64,000 nt of DNA from Ornithodoros turicata (lineage: Eukaryota > Arthropoda > Arachnida > Ixodida > Argasidae): NCBI RefSeq assembly GCF_037126465.1, contig NC_088203.1:88846668-88910667 (forward strand), given 5' to 3'. This document shows, one piece after another, positions 52,801 through 63,822 of this stretch. The notes under the pieces are model-generated. The model did not search any database. It was not told the DNA's origin and worked only from the letters and a program-made list of their open reading frames with translations. Both the position numbers and the translations under genes were made by a program. How positions within the stretch are numbered: the stretch's first letter is position 1; each line of letters starts with the position of its first letter.

Positions 52801-53984
52801 TCAATTAAATTGATTCCATTTTGAACTCAACATTGCTTATGTGTCTTGGGAAATTAATGGAGCTGGGACATCTTCATGGAATTTGGTTCATTGCATCGTG
52901 GGTGCATTGTACCTCGCGCCAGAATACCGAGGAAAGAAGAATCATTCTTCTACGTGTCGTACTTAGCGGGATACAAGCCCGCGGACGCGCTCCCGAGCAA
53001 AGCGCAGACGTCAGTGAGCTCAGAGTTGCGTCCATTCCCATTGGCAGCCGTAAGCACGTGACTTCTCGTGCGCTGCCTCGCTGGTGGCAGCGAGAGCTGT
53101 GACGTCAGGGCCGCCTTAGTTTCGATATCCGTGGTGTCAATTTTTTTCCGTTTCTATTGCTCTCTTCGTTGTGAAACTTCCAATGCATGTTCACATCGGT
53201 GCAAAGAACCTCTGTTTTTTTTTCTTTTTTTAAATATCTGGAATAACCTGGGATGAACTGTCGCAGCACCTGTAAGCTCCATCAAGCTCTAGCTGTCAAT
53301 CGAACAACGAAATTTAGAAGGTGCAGCACTGAGAAACATACCTGCACTGCCAAATTTTAATGGGATAGCATTATTGGGTTACCCCTTCGGAAATTCCTGT
53401 GGTTTACGCCGAAAACTCAGCTCGGACGATAGATGGCGCCACGGGAACCGTGGGCGCAGAAGCATTTGTGGCAGGGTTGTCAACGTGACACCTCCACTTT
53501 TCCCGTATACAGTGTCGCTTGAGAACCCATATAGTTTCAGATCATGCGACTGCGCCACTGTGAGACGAGGAGTGCCTAGTAAAACATAGCACCGGGCATG
53601 TTTGTTAGGTGAGGTTATCGCGAGGGAGCTGCAGGCACTGGAATGCTGCGTTATATTATCTTGCAATGCTCTTACGATATCTTGCAAGCGAGACTGCTAA
53701 GGTGGGAGTGCGACGTCATGCTTCGTCGTGGCGTGCACCCAGCGACGTGAACAAAACGGTCGTTGTCGGTCTTGTGCGTTGCAGTAAATACAGTTGGGCC
53801 TGTCGTCATCCCCACAGGTTTCATGCGAACGTTTCAGATAATTAAAATCAATAGCTCTGGAAATACACGGCAAAAAAACTTTGTTCACTTGAGGTGCCTG
53901 CTACCGGCTACGGCACGACAATCGACATTCAGTTTGATTCTGAACTTGGCACGCCGAAACGTACCGATAGATAAATAAAAAAAA
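52801..53984. other. No recognisable gene
   Basis: Short frames on both strands without motifs. Confidence 0.4.
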
Positions 53985-54770
53985 TCAAAACCGAACAAAT
54001 CCAACCCCAAGATGACCAAGCAGCATGGCGAAGAACAAGCAGGGTCCAACTAACCGGGACCACGTCATGCCTCTGTCTAATGTCACGCCAAGGTAGTTGC
54101 AACGAGGCACAAAGTCCAGCGGTGTCCCACTGACGAACAATGGATAGCTTTGGAATGAGCGTCGGGTGAAAGCCATGGCAACGATCTTAGCAGGGGAGAC
54201 CGATAAGCCCCGGTCAGCAAGGTATTCTACAATAGAATCCAAGGAGCATTGTAACCGGCGTTGGACGGAGTCTCGACGGGTGGCAGAGGTGCAAAAAGAG
54301 GTCCATATGCAGATGTCGTCTGCGTACAGAGTGATGCGGGTATGATAACGCTTATATGTGGACGGGAAGCGAAGCCATTATAACATTAAAGAGGAGAGGG
54401 CTCAATACACTTCCCTGTGGGACAGTACGACGGACCAGGGATGGAAAGCGGTGTCACCTTCCGTTGTGCGCACGAAGATGCGTCGGTCACATAGAAAGTC
54501 CTGGATCCATGAGACGCCGCAGCCTCCTATTTCAGCCTCTTGTAGCGTCGCGACGATGGCGCTGTGCAACACGTTGTCGTAAGCTTTCTCTACGTCGAGA
54601 AAAACTGCACCGGTGAGGTTGCCTTCAGCCTTGGCTTGTTGCACTTCAGCGACGAGGTCGAGTACGTTGTCAATTGCTGAACGTCCCTGACGAAAGCCTG
54701 CCATCACCTCAGCAAAAAGGGCGTGCTTTCCAGGTACCAGTTCAAGCGGGGCACTGTCGGTTCACAATGG
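53985..54770 (-). pseudogene. I-like non-LTR reverse transcriptase fragment
   Basis: On the minus strand from about 54770: KHALFAEVMAGFRQGRSAID, VFLDVEKAYDNVLHSAIVAT, a VLSPLLF-type region across a frameshift, YHTRITLYADDICIW (catalytic YADD), SIVEYLADRGLSVSPAKIVA and NYLGVTLDRGMTWSR. Same general family as 25675-26840. Both ends are truncated; stops and shifts present. Confidence 0.8.
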
Positions 54771-54954
54771 GTCCATTAGGCCAGTCTTCTAAAAAAAACT
54801 ACATGACGTAAGGCCATCCTGGAGTGGCCCGCGGTGTCCCAAAAGCCGTATACATATGCAGACGCTCTCAGTAGTACACAATACTGCCGCAGAGAAATGC
54901 AAATGCTGCTTGGGCATTTGTACAGCACGGGTACGTATCATTTTCTGCATTTTC

Positions 54955-55148
54955 AATCAATATGGGGTGCACACTTGCAATAGGGGGCCCATATTGCCAG
55001 GACTTTCCCCATATTGGCTCAAATTTGGCAACATGGGACCCACATAGTTGGAGCCAATATGGGGGAAATCCTGGCCAAACGGGTCCCATAGTGGACCCGT
55101 ATCGCCAATGACCAGCCAATATGGGTTCAATATTGTGTGCTGCTTGGG
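54955..55148. repeat. Internally repetitive element with CCCATATTGG words, F1-type end
   Basis: CCCATATTG/CCAATATGGG occurs about five times in both directions between 54985 and 55125, and the unit ends in TGTGCTGCTTGGGG at about 55136-55149. Confidence 0.5.
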
Positions 55149-56071
55149 GTGTGTCGCCAAGATTAAGGTGATTGGCTGGTCATTGATTCTGAAAAATCAG
55201 AATTTGTCCCCTGGAATCGGTGCGTTGTTTGCTTGACGGAACAAACAACATGAGCAGTATAGGCATGGCAACACACTGACTAGGGTGCTTTCCTAAATCT
55301 ACTGAGCTTAACGCTAACGCTACCCGCAACTCGCCCCAAGTGAAATGGCGTCGCTGTCGCACAACGGGAGAGATTCTGAGATTCGCAGAAAACCGCAGTC
55401 GGGAGCGACTGCTAAAGCAATGTTCAACACAACTCGTGTGCTCTTCAAGTAAGCGTGTAGTGAATTAAGCTGGACCTCAATACATCAGATGCTGTATATT
55501 TGCACGGAAAGCAGGTTATTGCAACTACTTTTAAGTTCTATATGCAATACCAGCAAACATGAAAATTGCATTGGGTGTGAAGAAGGTATCGTGCTTTACT
55601 GGCTGATATTTTCCCCCTTGAGGCTGTGGCGTGTCAATGTGCGCTTGCGCGTGTACCGAAACCACCCTACCAGAAACACCCTAACCGAAATACATTCCAA
55701 CAACCCCGAACAGAAGACAAAATGGCAGCAAGAGAACTTTTCGTCATGCAGAACCGCCTCGTTTTATTAAATCTTTCGTGAATGTTTTAATTGCTAAATT
55801 CGGTTGTATGTGTTTGCTTCCCATAACCTTAATGAAAGTGCGTTTAATTAAAGTCGTGTATTTGTGGCAATATCCGTGTCCGAATTTCAAAGTGCTGAGT
55901 AGCAATCAGAGCTGCAAACTGCTTGTGGTTCAAATATTAGTCGCCAGACACGGACAACTTGTCATTTCTGTTTTAGAAGGTCCGCCAATCTTCCTTTCGT
56001 TGTTTATCTATTCGTTTGCTACTTATCGGCATATCGGAGTAAATAGTAATACTGTATAGCTAAAGCAATTC
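55149..56071. other. No recognisable gene
   Basis: Frames 55489-55770 and 55778-56059 have no motif. Confidence 0.4.
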
Positions 56072-56542
56072 TTACAAGAATGGTTCGATGAAGCGACGAA
56101 ATTTATCGAAGCCACTTTTCATTTGTAATAGAAGGCTTGTGCAGTACAAAATAATGCAGGCCACAAAAGAGCTTAGGCACCAAATTAGTATACCACACAA
56201 GGCAACTTTACGAGATACCGTACATGTATGGTATCTCGTAAAGTAATGTGCATTAGGCATGTTCATCGTTATGTTCGCGGCTGTCGGCTGACTTCGTTGT
56301 CTCCGCGCAATCCCTCCTCTTTCCTTTCCGCAGGATCTCGAACTGGTGATCAGCCAACCGTTTCTTGATCTTCGTTTATTCTTGCCGTACATGTACTGCG
56401 GAACGTGTGTTTCCATGGGCAGGAAACGCTGCATGGATTGTTCTTCGTCTGCGTTCAAGTGCTGCAATAGAGGGACGTACCTTTGGTTGGGAATAGCCGA
56501 TATATCAGGGGCGTCGAACTCATTCGTGTCCGCGGGCCGCAT
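56072..56542 (-). CDS. Doubtful 156-codon frame with one membrane-like segment
   Basis: The frame has a basic middle part and one hydrophobic stretch (LCGILIWCLSSFVACIILYC). I recognise no family. Its start lies inside a hAT-like end (56508) and it runs through a palindrome (56205-56244), both of which argue against a host gene. Confidence 0.15.
   Translation of the reverse strand: MRPADTNEFDAPDISAIPNQRYVPLLQHLNADEEQSMQRFLPMETHVPQYMYGKNKRRSRNGWLITSSRSCGKERGGIARRQRSQPTAANITMNMPNAHYFTRYHTCTVSRKVALCGILIWCLSSFVACIILYCTSLLLQMKSGFDKFRRFIEPFL
56205..56244. repeat. 40-base near-perfect palindrome
   Basis: ACTTTACGAGATACC faces GGTATCTCGTAAAGT around TACATGTA. Confidence 0.85.
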
Positions 56543-56600
56543 TGAGCCAGAGGGGAACTACGCGGGCCGTATACCACGGCTTTGGGGTAGCCTGTTTCTG
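56508..56600 (+). repeat. Terminus of a hAT-like element
   Basis: CAGGGGCGTCGAACTCATT followed by GCGGGCCGCATTGAGCC, a pattern I recall from hAT ends. No opposite end identified. Confidence 0.4.
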
Positions 56601-56942
56601 ATATAGATGACACAACATAGAACTTAAAACGACATAAACGTATCGCTTAGCGTTGCTCAATCACAACCCTTTTTTATTTGCTGTGTCATGAGGAAAGGTG
56701 GCACCTCTTGTTTTTAACTATTGCGTCAACATCGTGGCGAAAGTGATTGCGCAACTGCAATCTTAAGCACTGTGTGGAGTTCTGTAGTGGAGGTGTTCGT
56801 TTGGTAGTTGTGAGCGTAACTTTAACTTGTTCAGGTTCATATCAAAGAAAACGCCTGCTCGCGGACGTACGTTGACATTGTTGTCACGAAATAAAGTCAC
56901 GAGTTATTATTATTATTATGCCTATTATGAATATGCTTCAGC
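56601..56942. other. No recognisable gene
   Basis: May be the interior of the hAT-like element; an AATAAA and an ATT repeat lie at 56890-56920. Confidence 0.35.
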
Positions 56943-57420
56943 AGTGTTGGGAATTTGAAATCCCGGATTGGATTTAAATCCTCAAAAGAGATTGGCAGAT
57001 TTGATTTGGATTTGATTGGCGGCTTCATTATGAACAAGATTTGAATATTGTGTGTTCGCCTTTTGATCCCGAGATCGCGGGTTCGAACCCGGCCGAGGAC
57101 GCCAGCAACTTGGTGGCGCGGTAGAAGTTGCTTAGACACGCCGCCTTCCGCGAGGGACGTTAAATACGGGGTGCCGTGTGATGAGCTTTCATCGCACGTT
57201 AAAGAACCCTCAGATGATGGGCAAAAGCAATCAACAGACCGACCGCTGTGGCGTCGCTCATGATCTCAGTTGTCTCGCGACGTAAACACTCAATTATTAT
57301 TAAGATTTGGATTGAATGACGTTTTTTCTCAAAGATTTGGATTTCGTTTACATAATTTGGACTGTTCATGGACTTCCTGTCGTCCACTGGATTGCTCCAG
57401 GCGCTCTAGTTCTCTTGTAC
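56943..57420. mobile_element. MITE rich in GGATTTGATTT words, split by a SINE
   Basis: Starts CAGTGTTGGGAATTTGAAAT; repeated GGATTTG/AATCC words continue after the SINE (57302-57370). Its start resembles the MITE at 59498. The right end is not clear. Confidence 0.5.
57047..57301 (+). mobile_element. tRNA-derived SINE, family II, with ATT tail
   Basis: B-box GCGGGTTCGAACCCGGCC, then GAGGGACGTTAAATACG, GTTAAAGAACCCTCAG, GGCGTCGCTCATGATCTCAG and ATTATTATT. Flanks AAGATTTGAAT (57036-57046) and AAGATTTGGAT (57302-57312) form an 11-bp duplication with one change. Confidence 0.85.
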
Positions 57421-57447
57421 TTTCATCCATCCTTCATCATCTTCACA

Positions 57448-57541
57448 TAATGTTCCACGCGCAATGGGGTAGGGTACCGCACCACCGCGGAGAAACACCC
57501 CATCTCATCGTCATCATTTAGTATTGTTGTTGTTGTTGTTA
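57448..57541 (+). repeat. 3' tail of an I-like retrotransposon
   Basis: GCGCAATGGGGTAGGGTACC, GGAGAAACACCCCATCTC and (TTG)n; matches 35500-35573 and 45720-45868. No coding part precedes it. Confidence 0.75.
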
Positions 57542-58227
57542 CATAAGGTGCATTGTTTTCAATAAGAACGGTACGGCCCCGTTTCTCCGGTTTCCCTGAG
57601 GGGGCAAGGACACAAGGAAAAAGTTCTCGAAAGGTGCAGCCACCCAGCGGCATTAAAAGAATGCACGAGATAATTTGTCGCCTGCTTCTTGCCCCGCTCC
57701 GTTGCTCCTCCTCTCAAGAAGGTGCAGGGGTTTTAGGGTTTGGAACAGAGAGAGAGAGAGAGAAATACATGATGACGATGATATGGGGAAGAGAGATGGC
57801 GCGCGGCGCACCATGAAAAGAATGCGAAAGTGCAAAAGAGCAGCTTGCACTTTGTAAAAAGAATGCAGGAGTGCTGCCCTTTCGCGCCGGTGGCTGAGGG
57901 AGCAAGTAAAAAGAATGCATCTATAATTTGCCATGAAATTCAGCCTATATGCGTGAGCGATGTGCATGCTTGCGCGACTGTGTCCCAACGCTTGCTCCGG
58001 TTCCGGCTGCCTCTGTTATACTGTGTTATATAAATAAGGCTGACACTACATCCAATACACTTCGACATTCGGCAAATAGGCAGCTGAGGAATGCTCGGCG
58101 ACTCGTCATAGGATAAAGCGTTGTTTTTTCGGTGGTTCTGCCAGAACACTGCAACCACGATTTTGCACGCTGTTTATGTCAATTTAGGGCCTATACGTCA
58201 TGCGTGAAAAAAATAAAAAAATAAAAA
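57542..58227. other. No recognisable gene
   Basis: AGAATGCA-type words recur at 57660-57920, suggesting an old repeat. Confidence 0.4.
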
Positions 58228-59073
58228 AGAAGTCAACCCTCGATTTATGAACACCCTTCGTTTCCCGAAAAATCGTTCATAAATTGAGGGATTCATAAAT
58301 CGAGGTGCAAGGTGCGTGGAAGAGAAATGGGCTGAAACACGACGGGACTGCACTAGATTACGTTTATTTTTTTAAATACTTGTTCATTGTGCTTTGCACC
58401 GTACATTCGGCTGTACGTATCCTCTTCAGAAGAGGCGATAGAAGACTGATACTTGACTCATCCGCCTGGTCCTCCAAGTACCGTATCGCACTGTACATGT
58501 GATTCCATGTTGAGCGAGCTGTTACAGCTTCGGAACAGTTCTGCTAGTTACCTTCACTATCACTATAATCACCCTCAGCACCATCATTTGACAACTACAC
58601 TAAAGTACCATCATCAAGCGACTCACATATGTGTAAAACCGTGCAAAACCCAGGACCTGCTTAATTATTCTAAGTAGATAGAGTATTTATCTATAGAGTA
58701 TTACTTACTCTATTTAAGTAGGTCCTGGCAAAACCACAGGAAATGCCCTCCTCTGTATTCCCTCTCTAATTCTTGTTGTTGTGGGACAGTGCACGGGTGC
58801 TTGACCTTCATTCTTTGTTCATCTTTATTGACGCTGTCCCAGAACTTTCCCGTGAGTCAACCTGTGGACAGCTCTGCCGCCCCCGTTCATAAATCGAGGT
58901 CGGAACACATACGTTTTTGCGGTTGGTTCCCTGAAAATCCGTTCACAGTTCGGAAATCTAGGGTTCATAAATCGAGGGAGAAATACATGGAAAAAGTTTG
59001 GTTTGGTTGGTGGCGCCGTTCATAAACCGAGGGAATTCGTAAATCGAGGGTTCATAAAACGAGGGCTGGCTGT
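58228..59073. mobile_element. Non-autonomous Tigger-like element with iterated TTCATAAATCGAGGG
   Basis: Left end AGTCAACCCTCGATTTATGA and right end the inverse (ACGAGGGCTGGCTG, then TA). The 15-mer or a close variant occurs seven times: near 58268, 58288, 58887, 58963, 59020, 59037 and 59051. The interior (58330-58860) shows no transposase. Confidence 0.75.
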
Positions 59074-59497
59074 AAATAAAAATAAGCGCTAGGACCCATC
59101 TTATCCTTCCAACTCCCCTCTGGGTACTGTATCATTATGCTCTTCTCTCGTCTCTTCATTTCACATACTTATTTGCATCCGTTCGTGCGTACCGCACATC
59201 ACGAAATGTATCATGTGGCAGGTATACCGTACCAAGACGACCGTATCAAGAAGAGCGACAAGGAAGTAATAAGCATTGCGTTTCCCGCAGCACAACATTC
59301 GTCAACAATTCAGTTCCCATTTCTTTTTACCGCAGTACATGCTCATCGAACTCCACTGAAGTATAGATGCCGTGCGTGTTTCGCCCCCTTTTCTTTGTTC
59401 CTTAACTGGGAATTCACGTTAGTAACTAGGTATTCTGTGTAAAGATCCGAGCTTCAAAAACTGCGGTCGATTCTGAAACAATTTCACAGCTGTTCAG
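59074..59497. other. No recognisable gene
   Basis: The 101-codon frame at 59137 has no motif. Confidence 0.4.
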
Positions 59498-59633
59498 CAG
59501 TGTTAGTTGCTCTTCCGGATTTGATTTACTCGAATAAATTTAAATCCGAACTTGATCTGGATTGCATTTAGCGCCTTCTGCAAGCTGCGGATTTGATTTA
59601 AATCCAATTTGTTCCCTCAAATCCCCAACACTG
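59498..59633. mobile_element. Short MITE with CAGTGTT ends (136 bp)
   Basis: CAGTGTTAG at the left and CCCCAACACTG at the right, with GGATTTGATTTAAATCC words inside, like 56943-57420. Confidence 0.6.
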
Positions 59634-60056
59634 ATCTGCAGATACTTTCGTCCAACGTAAGAATAAAACGAAGCCACACCAACTTCAGCGAACTTGTTCT
59701 TATCGGTGCGTCGCACAGCAGGTCCGTCAGTTCCATCTGTTAGTCATCCGAAAGGCTGTCAACCAGTGATTTATCCAGACCCCTCTACACCCCCCTAGCA
59801 CCCTCAGATGTTCAGTGACACCCCCCTAACGTTTTCAGCTGAGTACCAACTACAGGGGGTGCCCGTGCGATTTGACCTTTAGGCACATGTCGGTAATGAT
59901 ATGTGAAGCTGTAATGATGTAACTATAATAATGCCCCACCCCTCATTTTTCCAACACCCCACCGTGCTTGGGATTCTGGATAAACCACTGCTGTCAACAA
60001 CCGCGGAAACGGCCAAAAGGCTCCGTTTCAAGTCCCCTGCACTCGAAGAATCTTTG
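59634..60056. other. No recognisable gene
   Basis: No motif on either strand. Confidence 0.4.
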
Positions 60057-60132
60057 CTTAGGCACTTGAGGCTTTGTATGTATTTGTCCCCTCTATGTGT
60101 TCCAGCCTCAGAACATCAATTGCCATCATGTT
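60057..60132 (+). repeat. Direct repeat, copy 1
   Basis: CTTAGGCACTTGAGGCTTTG to CAATTGCCATCATGTT; nearly the same as 60384-60458. Confidence 0.9.
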
Positions 60133-60274
60133 CAACAGATGCCGCTTGCGTCGATCCCGTCGTATGAATGCGCATATGAGTGAGAAAACATATAAGAGTG
60201 AAAGTAGGATGAGTGAGAGAGTGGTTGGTTTGTCTCTTCAGATGGCGTTCCCTTGGAAGTCGCTGCGGAGGTTT

Positions 60275-60350
60275 GTTAGCTTAGCTCAATTGGTAGAGCC
60301 CTGGACCGGTAATCCAGAAGATGTGGATTCAAGTCCTACAGTTGGCTAAC
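60275..60350 (+). repeat. tRNA-like sequence (SINE head or tRNA pseudogene)
   Basis: Acceptor GTTAGCT pairs with GGCTAAC; D-arm GCTC/GAGC; anticodon arm CTGGA/TCCAG with loop CCGGTAA; A-box TTAGCTCAATTGG and B-box GGATTCAAGTCC. Base 33 is C, not T, the T-stem has a mismatch, and four extra bases precede the acceptor strand, so it is unlikely to be a working tRNA. It is followed by TTTTCAGTGAC, like 6342-6415. Confidence 0.6.
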
Positions 60351-60383
60351 ATTTTCAGTGACTTCTTCTTTCATCATTAATTT

Positions 60384-60458
60384 CTTAGGCACTTGAGGCT
60401 TTGTAAGTATTGTCCCTTCTATGTGTACCCGCCTCAGAACATCAATTGCCATCATGTT
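60384..60458 (+). repeat. Direct repeat, copy 2
   Basis: Differs from copy 1 at a handful of bases and one or two small gaps. The two copies enclose the tRNA-like unit. Confidence 0.9.
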
Positions 60459-61766
60459 AAATATCCCACCACTTCTAGATACGTATATTGGACAACAATA
60501 TGCCTGAACGCCTAGAGTAAGTATAGCGGGAAAATAGCGGAAAAGTATTTGCGTTACTTTTGTTTGGCAGCAGTATACATTACATTTTCGAATTGGTAGC
60601 GAGACTACTATTGCGTCACTTTTGACCGAAGTAGTGTGTAATGGTATTCTGTTATTTAGCTTCAGAATCGGGCACAACACTGCTTATAGCAGCTAAGGGT
60701 GTAAAGACCGTAATGAATCTGTGCATGTACACAGCTTGCACGTGGTATTGGGAGCGCGATTCACATTAGCAACATCTCGTGCGAGCGAGAGTACAACGCC
60801 TGGGGAGAAGTAGATCAAGTCTTCGCTGGTGCTTTTAAGAAATTTACACATAACACCTAGCCGACCGTTCAAATGGAAGTAGATATGTTTTGATGAGGTT
60901 AAGTCAAATATTCCTACGATTTCTTGTGCATCCTCTTGAGAAGCATCCGTCGCTATGAAGGATATCCCGAGCCCCCGCCTCACACCCATAAGACACCCCA
61001 AACGATCTTTCAAGACCCCCTCCCCCTCAAAAAAAAAAAAAAAGCAAAAAAGAAATATGTATACCAGAATAGGCGCAAAGGTGCCTAGCAGAGGGGTAGC
61101 CGCCGCCGACATGAAATGTCTACAGGGTAACAGAGAGTGCCGTCAAGCGGGTTCTGTCGGCAAGGTAGGCTTCCTCGGGGGAAAAAAAAAAGACAGTTCG
61201 CGTTTACTTCTGCTGATGCGTGGTCGCGTGAACTCCGTTAGCGATGGCGGAACACTTGGAAACAGTTGGGTTCATTGTTCATTACACGTACCTTCTTAAT
61301 GCGCGAACGTGCATTAAGAGGGTACGCACGAACCACGGTGGCACGAACTAAACGGCAAGTGCTCCCTCGAACGTCCACGAGGGGAACCTCATCGGGCGTT
61401 GCCACTCCCTTCCCGCAGAGGGCAAGGCAAGCGCGCGGATGAAGAAAAAAAATCACAGTAGCGATAACGAAACTGAAACAACCGAAACGCCATACGCTCC
61501 AGTTCGCCTTCGGTAGGCTCTACCGCACATTTTAACCACCGCTTCCCAGGGGGCGCAGAATTCGCCTCGGGGAAGTCATAAGCCGTCGCGTAGCGGACAT
61601 TCTCTGAACCAACAAAGCGTCCCGAGTACTGGCATAGTTCCTCGAAGTTTGGATTCTGCTGCACAAATAGCAGGCACATAGATTTAGAATAGACAAACAT
61701 TACTTCTCGCTTTGTGTCACTTTCACACTTTAAGAAGAGAGCATCACAATGAACAGCCGCAAAGGA
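60459..61766. other. No recognisable gene
   Basis: Frames 60693-61112 (minus), 60955-61299 (+) and 61389-61700 (minus) have no motif I know and overlap low-complexity runs (A run near 61030 and 61180). Confidence 0.4.
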
Positions 61767-62100
61767 AGAATCTCTAAGGAATATATTTACTCTCTGTGAT
61801 CAAATTTAGTCCCTTTGTTGACCAAATGATTTGCCACAACCATTACTCTCTTTCTGGACTAAATTCATAGGGCTAAATGAATGTCAAGGAGTGGGAACTG
61901 TGTTTCACGTTCACAGACCTTATGTACATAATCCATGAGCATTAATGAAAATATCTCGAATGAAACCGTGAACTGTGATATATCGACTAATATAAAATCT
62001 TTTGACATGCAAAAGACACAATTTTCCACGGAAGAAACATTACTTCTTACTTTGTGGGCAAAAAACTGCGTGATAATATAGCAATGTTTCATTAAATTCC
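61767..62100. mobile_element. Second copy of the T1 MITE (partial)
   Basis: Matches 27010-27350 in order: TTTACTC start, AAATGAATGTCA, TCACGTTCAC, TACATAAT, ATGAAAATA, AACTGTGATAT, AAAATCTTTTGACAT, CACAATTT, TTACTTTGTGGG. Diverged and without a clear right end. Confidence 0.65.
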
Positions 62101-62363
62101 CAAACAGTAATATTTATGTACATTGTTGCTCTCATAGAACCTTGCAGTACGGAATGCCCCCCCGCCACCGCCCCTACCCATAGCCCACCCATCGACCACC
62201 GCCCCTATCCCATAGGCTAAGTGCTGTGCCCCTTGTCCATTAGCGAGGGCCGGCGAGAAGGGGCCAGCTGGATATGGAGCCCCGGGGCACGGCCCTCTTC
62301 AGGGGCCCTCCCAACACAAGACCCGTCGGTCGCTGTCACGATAAGACGATAGGAGGGGGCCCG
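62101..62363. other. C-rich and GC-rich stretch; no gene
   Basis: Repeated CCGCCCCTACCCATAG words near 62160-62215, then a GC-rich segment with GGGGCC palindromes. Confidence 0.4.
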
Positions 62364-62462
62364 TATGTGTGTATGTATGTATGTATATGTGTGTCTGTGT
62401 GTATGTATGTATGTGTATGTATGTGTGTGTGCGTGTATCTATGTATATGTGTGTGTGTGTTT
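62364..62462 (+). repeat. (GTAT)n/(GT)n microsatellite
   Basis: Mixed GTAT and GT units over about 100 bases; frames across it encode only Tyr-Val-Cys repeats. Confidence 0.9.
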
Positions 62463-63822
62463 GTCAAATGTCAAAAATGTCAAATAATGTTAATAATGTT
62501 ACTGCCCCTGTTCTCAACTTCCCAGACGAAATTCAAATTGCCAGTGAACTCTGATCGCGGTAGGAGGAGAACATCTGATTTAATAATGCACGTTCCTAGT
62601 CGTACGTGTTAAATTACCCCTAACATCCGCCATGAGCATTGTAATCACCTGTCTCAGTCCGCCATAGAAAATGTTGCAAAAATGTTGCAGCGCAATACAG
62701 GTACCGCGGCTAATTTCGCCTACAACTATATTCCGGTGGAAGCATGTTCATAGTATTGAACTGGCTCGTGAGCCGAACCCTTTAGAATTATCCAGTTTCA
62801 ACCGCCATAGTTTGCCTTCCGAAGCTGAACCGGAACTGAACTACGAACTATGGCCGAACCCGGACCAGAACCGAAGCGATAACATTTTCAGTTCGATTTT
62901 CTGAGTGCTCTTAATTCAACAGAAATTCTGTCACCTTGACCAGGACACTCTCTGTTCTTTCACTTATGCGTAAATTAACAATAGTGCCGAATAACAACAC
63001 GGCCAACAACTAGAGTGCTGCGTCGATCGGAATTTATCACCCCGCAGGAGCACTACCTCCACCCGACCTTCAACCGGCGCTTTATCGCAAGAGACCTGCA
63101 CCCGAGCCGCCACCAACGGCGCGATGGGATTGCCGATGGAATTGCACGATGGAATTGATGGAATAGAGAGATGAGGTATGTGCATGCATGGTTTGCCGTA
63201 CGAATGTGTGTGTGCATCTGCACGTAAAATGTCATCTACGGATGGACTCGGTTTCAGCAGCGTCCACTTTGTGAACTTCGTTCCGTCTGATGTAGTTCAC
63301 AAATTACAACAAGCAGGTAACATATTTCCTTAACCATGAAGAGAAGACACGATGTAACGAACTGATACCTACTTGTTCATTACAGCAGGTCGCTTGACTC
63401 TTACTTCTTTGCGGGAAGTGGTAATGGTACCCTACTATCCAAAACCGAAACGGAAACGAAAATGATAGTGCGGTATTGAATTCGTGTAGTGGCTGTTCCT
63501 CTTGTGCAATGACATGAGCGATTTTTCTTTTTGTTTTTGTATTTTGGTGACTCCATTTCCCTGAAACATATGTCCTGTATATACACGAGAGCAGAGAAAG
63601 CTCAGCCATGGATGTCGAGCGTGCATCCGTTGCTTACTCGTCCCAGTCTGCATGGTTCATGACGCATACCTGCCAACTGGAAGTTTGATCGTTTGATTGA
63701 CGCAAGTAGTATAGAACAACGCCCAACAACAACGTCATTTTCCTAAACCAGTCGAAGTCAATTCTAATAAAATGCGAGCCAATTTTAATTCAACTCAGGC
63801 CAGCTCTAAGCCCTCTGATTAG
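62463..63822. other. No recognisable gene
   Basis: Near 62770-62900 GAACC/CCGAACC words resemble hAT-like terminal sequence of 41856-42873, but no element can be delimited. Confidence 0.4.

Noticed and set aside
60275..60350. Functional tRNA gene
   Set aside because: C at position 33, a T-stem mismatch and extra bases before the acceptor strand; a SINE head or pseudogene is more likely.
62274..62612. 112-codon frame with Cys/Val/Tyr repeats
   Set aside because: It is the translated GT/GTAT microsatellite.
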